From Clostridiales bacterium (GTDB taxonomy: Bacteria > Bacillota > Clostridia > Oscillospirales > CAG-272), in assembly GCA_004554105.1 (NCBI GenBank), contig SFNW01000033.1:1-15846 (forward strand): DNA of 15,846 nt, written 5' to 3'. The translations under genes were made by a program, and so were the position numbers. Under the pieces are notes generated by a model, which had not been told where the DNA came from, ran no database searches, and saw only the letters and a list, made by a program, of their open reading frames with translations. This document shows, piece after piece, positions 1 through 7,032 of the stretch (position 1 is its first letter; every line of letters begins with the position of its first letter).

Positions 1-567
1 CCTGTCGAGCATTTCGAGGTCGAAGCCGTTTTTGACGCCGTCGGTGTCGATCGAGTTGACGACCACCTCGCCCGCCCCCGCGTCGACACAGCGGCGAATC
101 CAGTCGATTGCCTCCATGCCGGTGTTTTCCCTGCCGCCCTTGGCAAAGACGCGGAACACGCCGTCCACCCGCTTGACGTCGGCGGAAAGCACCACGCACT
201 GATTGCCGTAGCGTTTTGCCGCCTCGCCGACAAGGGCGGGATTGCGAATCGCGCCCGAATTGACGCTGACCTTGTCCGCGCCGCATTTCAGCACGCGGTC
301 GAAGTCGTCGAGCGTGTTGATGCCGCCGCCGACAGTCAGCGGAATAAAGACGTTTTGCGCCGTCTCACAGAGAATGTCGGTGAACAGCGCGCGCCCTTCG
401 GCGGACGCCGTAATGTCATAGAACACCAGCTCGTCCGCGCCGCAGTCGCTGTAGTATTTCGCAAGCTCGACGGGCGAGGCGACGTCGCTCAGTCCGAGAA
501 AATTCACGCCCTTGACGACCCGCCCGTTTTTGACGTCGAGACAGGGAATAATGCGTTTTGTAATCAT
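1..567 (-). CDS. hisF: Imidazole glycerol phosphate synthase subunit HisF (N-terminal 189 residues; gene runs off the window)
   Basis: HisF is the cyclase half of IGP synthase. It takes ammonia from HisH and converts PRFAR to imidazole glycerol phosphate plus AICAR in the cytoplasm. The reading frame starts at the ATG at 567-565 with MITKRIIPCLDVKNGRVVKG and is open to base 1. The visible 189 residues compare with about 250 in the family. The two catalytic aspartates of the (beta/alpha)8 barrel are seen at D11 (PCLDV) and D130 (VVLSADVKR). K19 and the phosphate-binding TVGGGI (79-83) are also present. GGAGG lies 7 nt before the start, and the ATG overlaps the hisA stop as ATGA, which suggests translational coupling. 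hisF was read directly by reverse-complementing the sequence. The C-terminal quarter and any hisI/hisE genes lie outside the window. Confidence 0.97.
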   Translation of the reverse strand, partial: MITKRIIPCLDVKNGRVVKGVNFLGLSDVASPVELAKYYSDCGADELVFYDITASAEGRALFTDILCETAQNVFIPLTVGGGINTLDDFDRVLKCGADKVSVNSGAIRNPALVGEAAKRYGNQCVVLSADVKRVDGVFRVFAKGGRENTGMEAIDWIRRCVDAGAGEVVVNSIDTDGVKNGFDLEMLDR

Positions 568-1280
568 CTTTCCGCCTCCGAAATCGCTTGTTTCAAATCC
601 AACGCCCCCGTATAATACGCCTTACCGATAATCGCGCCGTAGAGATTCAGGTCGCGCAGATGCTTCACATCGTCCATGCTTGAAACGCCGCCCGACGCGA
701 CAATCTGCATACCGAAGGTCTCGGACAGTTTTCCGTACAGTTCCCTGTTTGTCCCGCGCATTGCTCCGTCCTTGGAAATATCGGTGCAGATGACCGTTCG
801 CACACCGAGTCCCTCGAGCGTGCGGCAGAAGTCAAAGGCGTCGAGCGCCGATTTTTCGGTCCACCCGCGCACGGCGACGTACCCGTCCTTAATGTCCACG
901 CCGACCGCAATTTTGTCGCCGTATTCGGCGACGGCACGCCGCAGGAAATCCGCGTCTTTTACGGCGGCAGTGCCGAGAATCACGCGGTCAAGCCCCGCCG
1001 AAAGGTAGCGCTCGACCACCTCGAGCGAGCGGACGCCGCCCCCGACCTCGCAGAAGCAGCCGCTTGCCTTTTTTATCGCGCAAACCGTGTCGAAATTCGG
1101 CGTTTCGCCGCTCTTCGCCCCCTCGAGGTCGACCAGGTGAATGTGGCTTGCGCCGCAGCGGACGAAATCCGCCGCGACCTCGACAGGACGGTCGCTGTAG
1201 ACCGTCATCTGCGCGTAGTCGCCCTTATAGAGGCGCACCGCCTTGTGCGCGAATAAATCAATCGCAGGAAACAGAAACAT
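564..1280 (-). CDS. hisA: ProFAR isomerase HisA
   Basis: HisA isomerises ProFAR to PRFAR, the fourth step of histidine synthesis, and feeds the HisH-HisF complex. The 238-residue product is normal length for the family. It is a (beta/alpha)8 barrel with the catalytic aspartate D8 in PAIDLF, the phosphate loop GGGVRS (80-85), the second acid D129 in VGVDIKDG, the TDISKDG motif (166-172) and ASGGVS (195-200). The start chosen is MFLFPAIDL at 1280, with AGAGG at 1289-1293 exactly 8 nt upstream. The frame is open for 27 more codons upstream to 1361, but that extension (MRADMESAPTG...) is translated repeat DNA and is not homologous to HisA. Its stop overlaps the hisF start. Confidence 0.96.
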   Translation of the reverse strand: MFLFPAIDLFAHKAVRLYKGDYAQMTVYSDRPVEVAADFVRCGASHIHLVDLEGAKSGETPNFDTVCAIKKASGCFCEVGGGVRSLEVVERYLSAGLDRVILGTAAVKDADFLRRAVAEYGDKIAVGVDIKDGYVAVRGWTEKSALDAFDFCRTLEGLGVRTVICTDISKDGAMRGTNRELYGKLSETFGMQIVASGGVSSMDDVKHLRDLNLYGAIIGKAYYTGALDLKQAISEAER

Positions 1281-1288
1281 GGAATATA

Positions 1289-1293
1289 CCTCT
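1289..1293 (-). promoter_or_regulatory. Ribosome binding site that fixes the hisA start
   Basis: On the minus strand this reads AGAGG, 8 nt before the ATG at 1280. It supports starting HisA at MFLFPAIDL and not at the upstream ATG at 1361, which lies in repeat DNA. Confidence 0.8.
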
Positions 1294-1332
1294 TTAATCG
1301 AATGCAGGTCTGCCGCAAACTGTCGCAGACCC

Positions 1333-1387
1333 GTAGGGGCGGATTCCATATCCGCCCGCAAGCGGCGGGAGCAAGCCCCCGCCCTAC
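1333..1387. repeat. Composite palindromic repeat in the hisH-hisA gap (two hairpin elements in opposite orientation)
   Basis: This element fills half of the only sizeable gap in the his operon (1281-1389). It begins GTAGGG and ends CCCTAC. The left half (1333-1358) contains the hairpin GGGCGGAT-tccat-ATCCGCCC. The right half (1362-1387) is the reverse complement of the GTAGGGCGGGGGCTTGCTCC element found at 6885 and 6924. The left half is identical to 14348-14373. It is transcribed as part of the his mRNA, so it would fold as one or two stable hairpins between hisH and hisA. Any role in mRNA stability or in lowering downstream expression is inference. Confidence 0.88.
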
Positions 1388-1389
1388 AG

Positions 1390-2001
1390 TCAGCAGTCCT
1401 CGCAGAACGCCTTCAAAATCTTCAGCCCCACGCCGCCGCTTTTTTCGGGGTGAAACTGACAGCCGTATACGCTGCCGCGCGAAACGGCGGCGGTCAGCGG
1501 CGCACCGTAATCCGCCGTTGCCAGCACCGATTCGTCGCAGTCGGCGGCGTAGTAGGAATGCACGAAATAAACGCAGTCGCCCTCGCGGATATTCCCAAAT
1601 AAGGGCGAATCCTTGACGATGTGCAGCGGATTCCAGCCGATGTGCGGGATTTTCAGCCCTGACGGAATCACGTCGGCAATCGGGCGCACCGCGCCCGGAA
1701 TCAGCGAAAGCCCGTCGTATTCGCCGTATTCGTAGCTTTTTTCAAAGAGAAGCTGCATACCGAGGCAGATGCCGAGAATCGGCTTGCCCTTTGCCGCCTG
1801 CTCTTTGATAACCGTATCCAGCCCCGCGGCGCATAACTTCGCGGCGGCGTCGCCGAACGCGCCCACGCCGGGCAGCAAAATCCGCTCGGCGGCGGCAAGT
1901 TCCCGCTTATCCGAGGTAACGACGGCTTTTTTGCCGATGGCGTCAAGCGAAGACTTGAGCGAAAAAAGATTTCCGACGCCGTAGTCCACAATGGCAATCA
2001 T
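1390..2001 (-). CDS. hisH: Imidazole glycerol phosphate synthase glutaminase subunit HisH
   Basis: HisH hydrolyses glutamine and passes ammonia to HisF. The 203-residue product is a class I glutamine amidotransferase. It has the N-terminal IAIVDYGVGN, the oxyanion-strand region PGVGAFG (44-50), the nucleophile elbow GICLGMQ with C79, and the catalytic pair H184 and E186 in CQFHPEKS. The start at 2001 follows the hisB stop directly (TGA then ATG) and has AAGGAG 8 nt upstream, so translation is probably coupled to hisB. Downstream, 109 nt separate it from hisA, occupied by a palindromic repeat. No catalytic residue is missing. Confidence 0.97.
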   Translation of the reverse strand: MIAIVDYGVGNLFSLKSSLDAIGKKAVVTSDKRELAAAERILLPGVGAFGDAAAKLCAAGLDTVIKEQAAKGKPILGICLGMQLLFEKSYEYGEYDGLSLIPGAVRPIADVIPSGLKIPHIGWNPLHIVKDSPLFGNIREGDCVYFVHSYYAADCDESVLATADYGAPLTAAVSRGSVYGCQFHPEKSGGVGLKILKAFCEDC

Positions 2002-2589
2002 TCAAAGCACTCCTTTGGTCGACGGAATCTCGTCGGCGAACGCCGCGTCCACCGCGACCGCCTCGCGCAGCGTCCGTGCCGCCGACTTGAAAATTCCTTC
2101 TATAATGTGGTGCGAATTGCGCCCCGAAAGCATACGGATATGGAGCGCACACTCGGCTTTCCGCACGAATCCGTACCAGAATTCCTCGCAAAGCTCGGTG
2201 TCAAAGTCGCCGACCTTTTCGGTCGGCAGCTCGACGAGATAGCCGAGAAAGGCTCTGCCCGAAAAGTCGACGGCGGTCAGAATCAGCGCCTCGTCCATCG
2301 GCAGCACGGTGTCGCCGTAACGGTGAATCCCGCGCTTGTCGCCGAGCGCGGCATAAAACGCCTCGCCGAGCGCGATGCCGACGTCCTCGACCGTGTGGTG
2401 GTAGTCCACATAGGTGTCTCCCTTGCAGGACAGCGTCAAATCAAATCTGCCGTGCGAGGCAAACAGGGTCAGCATGTGGTCGAGAAAGCCGCAGCCGGTC
2501 TGCACGCTTGATATACCCGTGCCGTCGAGATTTAACGACAGCGCGATGTCGGTCTCCGCCGTCTTTCGTTTGATTTCGGATGTTCTCAT
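2002..2589 (-). CDS. hisB: Imidazoleglycerol-phosphate dehydratase HisB (monofunctional)
   Basis: IGP dehydratase converts imidazole glycerol phosphate to imidazole acetol phosphate, a Mn-dependent step. The 195-residue product is the monofunctional form, with no N-terminal histidinol-phosphatase domain of the enterobacterial type. It shows GFLDHML with H38, DYHHTVEDVGI with H64, H65 and E68, and RNSHHIIEG with H160, H161 and E164. These are the metal-binding histidines and acids of the duplicated fold. It ends with the usual STKGVL tail. The ATG at 2589 lies 3 nt past the hisC stop and has AGGGGAG upstream. A histidinol-phosphatase is therefore expected elsewhere in the genome. Confidence 0.97.
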   Translation of the reverse strand: MRTSEIKRKTAETDIALSLNLDGTGISSVQTGCGFLDHMLTLFASHGRFDLTLSCKGDTYVDYHHTVEDVGIALGEAFYAALGDKRGIHRYGDTVLPMDEALILTAVDFSGRAFLGYLVELPTEKVGDFDTELCEEFWYGFVRKAECALHIRMLSGRNSHHIIEGIFKSAARTLREAVAVDAAFADEIPSTKGVL

Positions 2590-2592
2590 GAC

Positions 2593-3651
2593 TTACTCCC
2601 CTAAAATTTCCCTGACCGCCTGCAGCAAAATATCCATCTGCTCGTCGCTGCCTACCGTAATGCGGTTGTAGTCGTACAGGCGCTCCTTTTCAAAATGGCG
2701 GACGAGAACGCCCTTTTCTTTCAGTTTCAGGTAAAGTGCCTTCCCGCCGATGCCCGCATGGCGGGCGAACAGGAAGTTCGCGCACGAATCGGTCAGATCA
2801 AAGCCGAGCGCACGCAGTTCTGCCGCAACTCGCTCGCGCGTGCGCATGATTTTCTTGCGGCAAAAATCGAAATAGTCGCCGTCGCGCAGTGCGCCGACGC
2901 CCGCCGCCATCGTCATGCGGTTGACATTGTAGGGGTTGGTCGAAAAGCGCAGCGTGTTCAAATCGCGAATGAGTTCCGCATTGCCGACGGCAAAGCCAAG
3001 CCGCCCGCCCGCAAGCGAGCGCGACTTGGAGAAGGTCTGCACAACGAGAAGATTGTCATACTTGTGAATCAAATCGACACAGCTCTCCGCGCCGAAGTCC
3101 ACATACGCCTCGTCGACGACCACGACACGGTCGGGGTCGGACGCGACGATGCGCTCGATTTCGCGCTTCGGCAGCGCAATGCCGGTCGGCGCGTTGGGAT
3201 TGGCGATAAAGACCGTCCCGCGCACGCCGAGGTAATCCTCGACGCGCAGCGTGTAATCCTCGGCAAGCGGAATTTCGGTATACGGCACGCGGTTTTGCTC
3301 GGCGAACACGGTGTAAAAGCCGTAGGTGATGTCTGCAAAAATTGCGGGGTGTTCGCCGTCGCAGAACGCGGCGAAGGCGAAGCCGAGAATTTCGTCCGAG
3401 CCGTTGCCGAAAACAACTTCGTCTGTCCCCACGCCGAGGCAGTCTGCCGCCGCCGCGACAAGGCTTTTGCAGTCGGGGTCGGAATAAAGCTCGAGTCTGC
3501 CCGCCTCCTCACGCGCAAGCCGCACGGCAAACGGTGAGGGCGGAAACGGCGACTCGTTGGTGTTCAGCTTGACAAACTGCCTGTCCTGCGGCTGTTCGCC
3601 CGGGGTATAGGGCGTCAAGCTTTTGTATTTCGCGCTGAAAAAGCGGCTCAC
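2593..3651 (-). CDS. hisC: Histidinol-phosphate aminotransferase HisC
   Basis: HisC is a PLP enzyme that transaminates imidazole acetol phosphate to histidinol phosphate with glutamate as donor. The 352-residue product belongs to the fold-type I class II aminotransferases. Visible motifs are LNTNESPFPP (29-38), GNGSDEIL (82-89), NPNAPTG (151-157), VVDEAYVDF with D180 and Y183, the PLP lysine K209 in TFSKSRSLAGGRLGF, and R217. The start is a GTG at 3651 that overlaps the hisD stop as GTGA, with GGAGG about 10 nt upstream inside hisD. The downstream gap to hisB is 3 nt. Confidence 0.96.
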   Translation of the reverse strand: MSRFFSAKYKSLTPYTPGEQPQDRQFVKLNTNESPFPPSPFAVRLAREEAGRLELYSDPDCKSLVAAAADCLGVGTDEVVFGNGSDEILGFAFAAFCDGEHPAIFADITYGFYTVFAEQNRVPYTEIPLAEDYTLRVEDYLGVRGTVFIANPNAPTGIALPKREIERIVASDPDRVVVVDEAYVDFGAESCVDLIHKYDNLLVVQTFSKSRSLAGGRLGFAVGNAELIRDLNTLRFSTNPYNVNRMTMAAGVGALRDGDYFDFCRKKIMRTRERVAAELRALGFDLTDSCANFLFARHAGIGGKALYLKLKEKGVLVRHFEKERLYDYNRITVGSDEQMDILLQAVREILGE

Positions 3652-4931
3652 GATTCGATTCCCTCCGTGCGGACGACCGCGCTTTTCGCGTGTGCGGTCA
3701 GCCCCTCTTTTTTCGCAAAGTAAGCAACCTTGTCGGCGACCTTGGCAAGCGCGTCACGCGTGTAATAGGTAAACTGCGTCTTTTTGACGAAGTCGTCCAC
3801 CGACAGCGGGCTTGAAAACTTCGCCGTGCCGCCGGTCGGCAGGGTGTGGTTCGGTCCCGCGAAGTAATCGCCGAGCGCCTCGGGGCAGTTGCGCCCCATA
3901 AAGACCGAACCCGCGTGGCGAATCGCGCCGAAGTAGTCAAACGGATTGTCCACGCAAAGTTCCAGGTGCTCGGGCGCGATTTCGTTGGCGATGTCGATGG
4001 CGCACATCAGGTTGTCCGCCACGATGATTTTGCCGTTGTCGTCTATCGACGCCCGCGCAATTTCGGCGCGCTCAAGGCGCGGAATCTGCTTTTCCAGCTC
4101 TGCCGAAACGGCTTTCGCCAGCTCGGCGGAATCGGTGACAAGCACGGCGCTCGCCATCTTGTCATGCTCCGCCTGCGACAGAAGATCTGCCGCCGCACAG
4201 ACCGGGTCGGTCTTGCCGTCCGCGACAATCAGGATTTCGCTCGGTCCTGCAATCATGTCAATCGACACGACGCCGAACACCTGCTTTTTCGCCTCGGCGA
4301 CAAACGCATTGCCCGGACCGACGATTTTGTCGACCTTCGGGACGCTCTCGGTGCCGTAGGCCAGCGCCGCAATCGCCTGCGCGCCGCCGACCTTGAAGAT
4401 GCGGTCGACGCCCGCGACCGACGCCGCCGCCAGAATGGCGGGGTTGATCTTGCCGTCCTTACCGGGCGGCGTGACGATGACAACCTCTTTGCAGCCTGCG
4501 ATTTTGGCGGGAATTGCGTCCATCAGCACGGTCGACGGGTATGCCGCCGTGCCGCCGGGCACATACAGCCCCGCGCGGTCGACCGGCGTCACTCTTTGCC
4601 CGATGACCACGCCCTCGGTTTCGCTTAGGATAAAGCTGTTCCGCTTCTGCTTTTCGTGAAAGGCGCGAATATTGTCCGCCGCTTCGCGCAGAATTTCGAG
4701 AAATTCCGGCTCGACTGCGGCGACCGCTTCGGCAATCTCGGCGGGGCTGACCTCAAGCGAGGAAAGCGCGACCTTGTCAAACTTTTCGGTGTATGCAAGC
4801 AGCGCCTTGTCCCCGTTTTCGCGCACGTCGGCGAGAATGCCCGCGACGATGCCCTCGATGTCAACCTTGGGAACGCTTCGCTTGAAAATTTCGTTGTTCG
4901 GCGTATCGCCGTATTTCATAATTTTAATCAT
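3648..4931 (-). CDS. hisD: Histidinol dehydrogenase HisD
   Basis: HisD is the zinc- and NAD-dependent enzyme that oxidises histidinol in two steps to histidine. With the start chosen here the product is 427 residues, the usual length. Key segments are GPGNAFVAEAKKQV (205-218), DMIAGPSE, the zinc and substrate residues Q253 and H256 in SQAEHD, the catalytic pair E321-H322 in APEHLEL, D355 in GDYFAGPNHT, and H414 near the C-terminus. Two ATGs are possible, at 4937 and 4931. The second is preferred because GGAG (4940-4943) lies 8 nt from it but only 2 nt from the first, and because it gives an ATGA overlap with hisG like that at hisA-hisF. Confidence 0.95.
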   Translation of the reverse strand: MIKIMKYGDTPNNEIFKRSVPKVDIEGIVAGILADVRENGDKALLAYTEKFDKVALSSLEVSPAEIAEAVAAVEPEFLEILREAADNIRAFHEKQKRNSFILSETEGVVIGQRVTPVDRAGLYVPGGTAAYPSTVLMDAIPAKIAGCKEVVIVTPPGKDGKINPAILAAASVAGVDRIFKVGGAQAIAALAYGTESVPKVDKIVGPGNAFVAEAKKQVFGVVSIDMIAGPSEILIVADGKTDPVCAAADLLSQAEHDKMASAVLVTDSAELAKAVSAELEKQIPRLERAEIARASIDDNGKIIVADNLMCAIDIANEIAPEHLELCVDNPFDYFGAIRHAGSVFMGRNCPEALGDYFAGPNHTLPTGGTAKFSSPLSVDDFVKKTQFTYYTRDALAKVADKVAYFAKKEGLTAHAKSAVVRTEGIES

Positions 4932-5566
4932 TTGCATATCTCCGTTCTGCCCGCAAGGCTTTGCAGGACCTTTTCAATCATGGCGTTCTTAAACTGGAAG
5001 CCCGACTTGTTCGCAATCAGCCGCGCACTGATCGGCACGATGTTCTCGACGACCTCGAGATTGTTCTCGCGTAGGGTCGTGCCGGTTTCGACGATGTCGA
5101 CGATGACGTCGGACAGCCCCAAAATCGGCGCAAGCTCAATCGAGCCGTTGAGGTGAATGATGTCGATGTCCCGCCCGATTGACTGATAGTAGTTCTGTGC
5201 AATGCGCGAAAACTTGGTCGCCACGCGCAGCGTGCGGTCGAGACTGTCGGTAAAGCCCTTCGGCGCGGCGACCGCCATGCGGCATTTGCCGATGCCGAGG
5301 TCGAGCAGCTCATACACCTCGGGCTCATATTCGAGCAGAATGTCCTTCCCCGCCACGCCGATGTCGGCGGCGCCGTGTTCGACGTAAATCGCGACGTCCG
5401 AGGGCTTGACCCAGAAGTAGCGAACGCCGACCGCCTCGTTTTCAAAAATCAGCTTGCGGTTGTTTTCTTCAATGGACGGACAGGGAAAGCCCGCCGCCGC
5501 AAACATGGCGTAGACCTTTTCCCCGAGTCTGCCCTTCGGGAGCGCAATATTCAGCACTGTTTTCAT
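4928..5566 (-). CDS. hisG: ATP phosphoribosyltransferase catalytic subunit HisG (short form)
   Basis: HisG catalyses the first committed step, ATP plus PRPP to phosphoribosyl-ATP. At 212 residues it is the short form, which lacks the C-terminal histidine-binding regulatory domain and needs HisZ as partner. HisZ is encoded immediately upstream. Motifs are the N-terminal LNIALPKGRL, GAADIGVAGKD (66-74) in the periplasmic-binding-like fold, and the PRPP-binding loop DIVETGTTLREN (157-168). The ATG at 5566 lies 4 nt past the hisZ stop, with GAGG 9 nt before it. The 3' end overlaps hisD by 4 nt. Feedback inhibition by histidine would act on the HisG-HisZ octamer, as known for the family. Confidence 0.97.
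   Translation of the reverse strand: MKTVLNIALPKGRLGEKVYAMFAAAGFPCPSIEENNRKLIFENEAVGVRYFWVKPSDVAIYVEHGAADIGVAGKDILLEYEPEVYELLDLGIGKCRMAVAAPKGFTDSLDRTLRVATKFSRIAQNYYQSIGRDIDIIHLNGSIELAPILGLSDVIVDIVETGTTLRENNLEVVENIVPISARLIANKSGFQFKNAMIEKVLQSLAGRTEICK
4940..4943 (-). promoter_or_regulatory. Ribosome binding site that decides the hisD start
   Basis: GGAG on the minus strand sits 8 nt before the ATG at 4931 and only 2 nt before the ATG at 4937. It lies inside the 3' end of hisG. Confidence 0.7.
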
Positions 5567-5570
5567 TTGT

Positions 5571-6530
5571 TTATACCTCGGCGGGATAAGATAGCCGGCT
5601 TAGTTCGTCCACATAGACCGCAAAGCCGACGGCGTTTGATTTTCTGCCCATTTTCCGCATCAGGCGGTCGTACTGTCCGCCCGAGAGAACGCTTTCGGGC
5701 ACGCCGTCGACAAAGCCCTTGAAGACCACGCCGTTGTAATAGCCCGCGTTGGCGGTGACCGAAAAGTCAAGGCGAATCTTGTCGGCAAATGCGCCGCACG
5801 CAAAGACGCGCACCGCCTCTGCAAGTTCGTCGGCGGCTTCGGGTACGCCCGCTTCTTTGGCAAGCCGACCGATTTCGGGCAGCGTATCCGAAACACTGCC
5901 GTAGACTGCCGACAGCCGCTTCAGCGACGCCGACGCCTCGGGCGGAATGCCCGCGGCTTTGCAGATTTCGTCGATTTCATGGAGATTCTTTTCGCCGACG
6001 CATTTCAGAATCGCGTCGCGCACCGCCGCATCGTCCGAAATGCGGTCGACCAGAGCCGAAAGAATGCCGAGGTGCGAAATTTGCAGCACATAGTTCCGCC
6101 CGAGCAGTTCCATGCTCTTCGCCGCCAGCAGCAGAACCTCGCCGACGCAGGCAGCGTCGATTTTTCCGTGGCATTCGAGACCCGCCTGCGTAATTTCGCG
6201 GAAGCGCCCCGTGCTTTTCGATATGCGGTACACGCGCTCGTCGTAGCAGAGCTTCTGCACGCTGTCGGGCAAATCCTTGTTGTTCTTGATAATCGAGAGC
6301 GTCACGTCGGGCTTGAGCGCCATCAGTTTTCCGTCGGTGTCGGTAAAGGTAATGACGCCGTCGGAGATCAAGAAGTCCTTATTCTTGCTGTAGAGGTCGT
6401 ATTCCTCGAATTTGCTCATGCGGTACTGCGCGTAGCCCGCCTCGCGGTACAGTGCGCGCAGCGCAAACAGAATCTTTTCGGTGCTGTCCATATAGCGCAG
6501 CACCTCGCTGCTTGCATTGTTCAAAATCAT
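5571..6530 (-). CDS. hisZ: ATP phosphoribosyltransferase regulatory subunit HisZ
   Basis: HisZ is a paralogue of the catalytic core of histidyl-tRNA synthetase that binds short-form HisG and confers activity and histidine sensitivity. It does not charge tRNA. The 319-residue product shows class II synthetase-like segments: DGVITFTDTDGKL, LKPDVT (72-77), YDERVYR, REITQAG (111-117) and SGGQYDRLMRKMG (from 283). It ends before any C-terminal anticodon-binding domain, as expected for HisZ and not for HisRS. The start chosen is MILNNASSEV at 6530, preceded by GGAGG with 8 nt spacing. The ATG at 6548 would place that Shine-Dalgarno inside the coding sequence and has no site of its own. It is the first gene of the his operon. 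Confidence 0.93.
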   Translation of the reverse strand: MILNNASSEVLRYMDSTEKILFALRALYREAGYAQYRMSKFEEYDLYSKNKDFLISDGVITFTDTDGKLMALKPDVTLSIIKNNKDLPDSVQKLCYDERVYRISKSTGRFREITQAGLECHGKIDAACVGEVLLLAAKSMELLGRNYVLQISHLGILSALVDRISDDAAVRDAILKCVGEKNLHEIDEICKAAGIPPEASASLKRLSAVYGSVSDTLPEIGRLAKEAGVPEAADELAEAVRVFACGAFADKIRLDFSVTANAGYYNGVVFKGFVDGVPESVLSGGQYDRLMRKMGRKSNAVGFAVYVDELSRLSYPAEV

Positions 6531-6538
6531 TGCCGTTT

Positions 6539-6543
6539 CCTCC
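6539..6543 (-). promoter_or_regulatory. Ribosome binding site that decides the hisZ start
   Basis: GGAGG on the minus strand, 8 nt before the ATG at 6530. The alternative ATG at 6548 lies upstream of it and would make it coding. Confidence 0.8.
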
Positions 6544-6574
6544 GTCATCGACGCTTTTACTTCAACGCTTTATC

Positions 6575-6603
6575 ATTTTAGCACTTTCTCACGGTAAAGT
6601 CAA
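6575..6603 (-). promoter_or_regulatory. Sigma-A promoter of the his operon
   Basis: On the minus strand the -35 box TTGACT (6598-6603) is separated by 17 nt from the -10 box TAAAAT (6575-6580). Transcription should start near 6568, giving a leader of roughly 40 nt to the hisZ ATG. That is too short for a T-box or a leader-peptide attenuator, and none is visible. It is the only good promoter upstream of hisZ, so the whole cluster is inferred to be one transcript. Confidence 0.8.
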
Positions 6604-6636
6604 GGGGAAATAAAAAAATACAGGGGGAAAACAGGT

Positions 6637-7001
6637 CGCAATCTGCCCCAAACGGCGCACATACCCGTAGGGCGGGGAAGTTTTTCGGTTTCGCAACGCG
6701 AAATCGTCGGCGTGTAGCCGACGAAGAAAAACTCCGGCGAATCGAAGATTCGCGGGGCTTTTGCTCCCGCCGTCCCGCACACACCCGTAGGGGCGGGGGC
6801 TTGTTCCCGCCGTCCCGCACACACCCGTAGGGGCGATTCACGAATCGCCCGTTTTCGCAATCTGCCAAAACGGCACACATACCCGTAGGGCGGGGGCTTG
6901 CTCCCGCCGTCCCGCACACACACGTAGGGCGGGGGCTTGCTCCCGCCGTCCCGCACATACCCGTAGGGGCGATTCACGAATCGCCCGAAAGGTTGTTCGG
7001 G
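6637..7001. repeat. Near-tandem array of GTAGGG-headed hairpin elements
   Basis: Six elements start with GTAGGG or GTAGGGG at 6667, 6787, 6827, 6885, 6924 and 6963, mostly 39-40 nt apart. Two core types alternate. One has a GGCGGG...CCCGCC stem around GGCTTGCT (6787, 6885, 6924, and an expanded copy at 6667). The other has the perfect stem GGGCGATTC-ac-GAATCGCCC (6827 and 6963, identical over 25 nt). The linkers are also conserved: CGTCCCGCACAC follows the first type, and GCAATCTGCC...CACATACCC precedes 6667 and 6885. A further hairpin, CCCGAA-aggttg-TTCGGG, follows at 6984-7001. No start codon with a ribosome site or protein-like composition is seen, so the open frames here are read as non-coding. 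Confidence 0.9.
6667..6771. repeat. Array element with an expanded, multibranched loop
   Basis: The outer stem GGCGGG (6671-6676) and CCCGCC (6766-6771) matches the simple elements at 6885 and 6924, but about 90 nt lie between the arms instead of 8. The inserted part contains AGTTTTTC (6679-6686) paired to GAAAAACT (6726-6733). Inside that are two hairpins: TTTCGC-aac-GCGAAA (6689-6703) and TCGTCGGC-gtgt-GCCGACGA type (6704-6724). A third hairpin, GCGAATC-gaa-GATTCGC, lies outside it (6737-6753). All stems are perfect over 6-8 bp. Confidence 0.8.
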
Positions 7002-7032
7002 AAAGGAAGTCGCTGCGCCGTCTCAACAAGAT

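Noticed and set aside
1281..1361. N-terminal extension of HisA beginning MRADMESAPTG
   Set aside because: The same peptide is encoded by the repeat at 14348, the extension has no homology to HisA, and the ribosome site sits at the later ATG.
2695..3537. 280-codon plus-strand open frame opposite hisC, with similar long frames opposite hisD and in the reverse of the ABC genes
   Set aside because: High GC3 in the real gene leaves antisense frames open. No ribosome site or recognisable protein.
6531..6568. T-box or leader-peptide attenuator for the his operon
   Set aside because: The predicted leader is about 40 nt, with no specifier hairpin, T-box sequence or histidine-rich short frame.
6667..6771. 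tRNA or tmRNA fragment (cloverleaf-like folding)
   Set aside because: There is no T-loop GTTCGA consensus in it, no acceptor pairing of the right length and no CCA. The outer stem belongs to the repeat family.
6787..6987. CRISPR array (39-40 nt periodicity)
   Set aside because: The linkers are conserved and not unique spacers, the elements are of two alternating types, and there are no cas genes or leader.
6578..7029. Several minus-strand open frames of 60-126 codons with repeating Cys-Gly-Arg-Pro-rich peptides
   Set aside because: They are translations of the hairpin array in different frames, with no ribosome sites and near-identical peptides arising from each DNA repeat.
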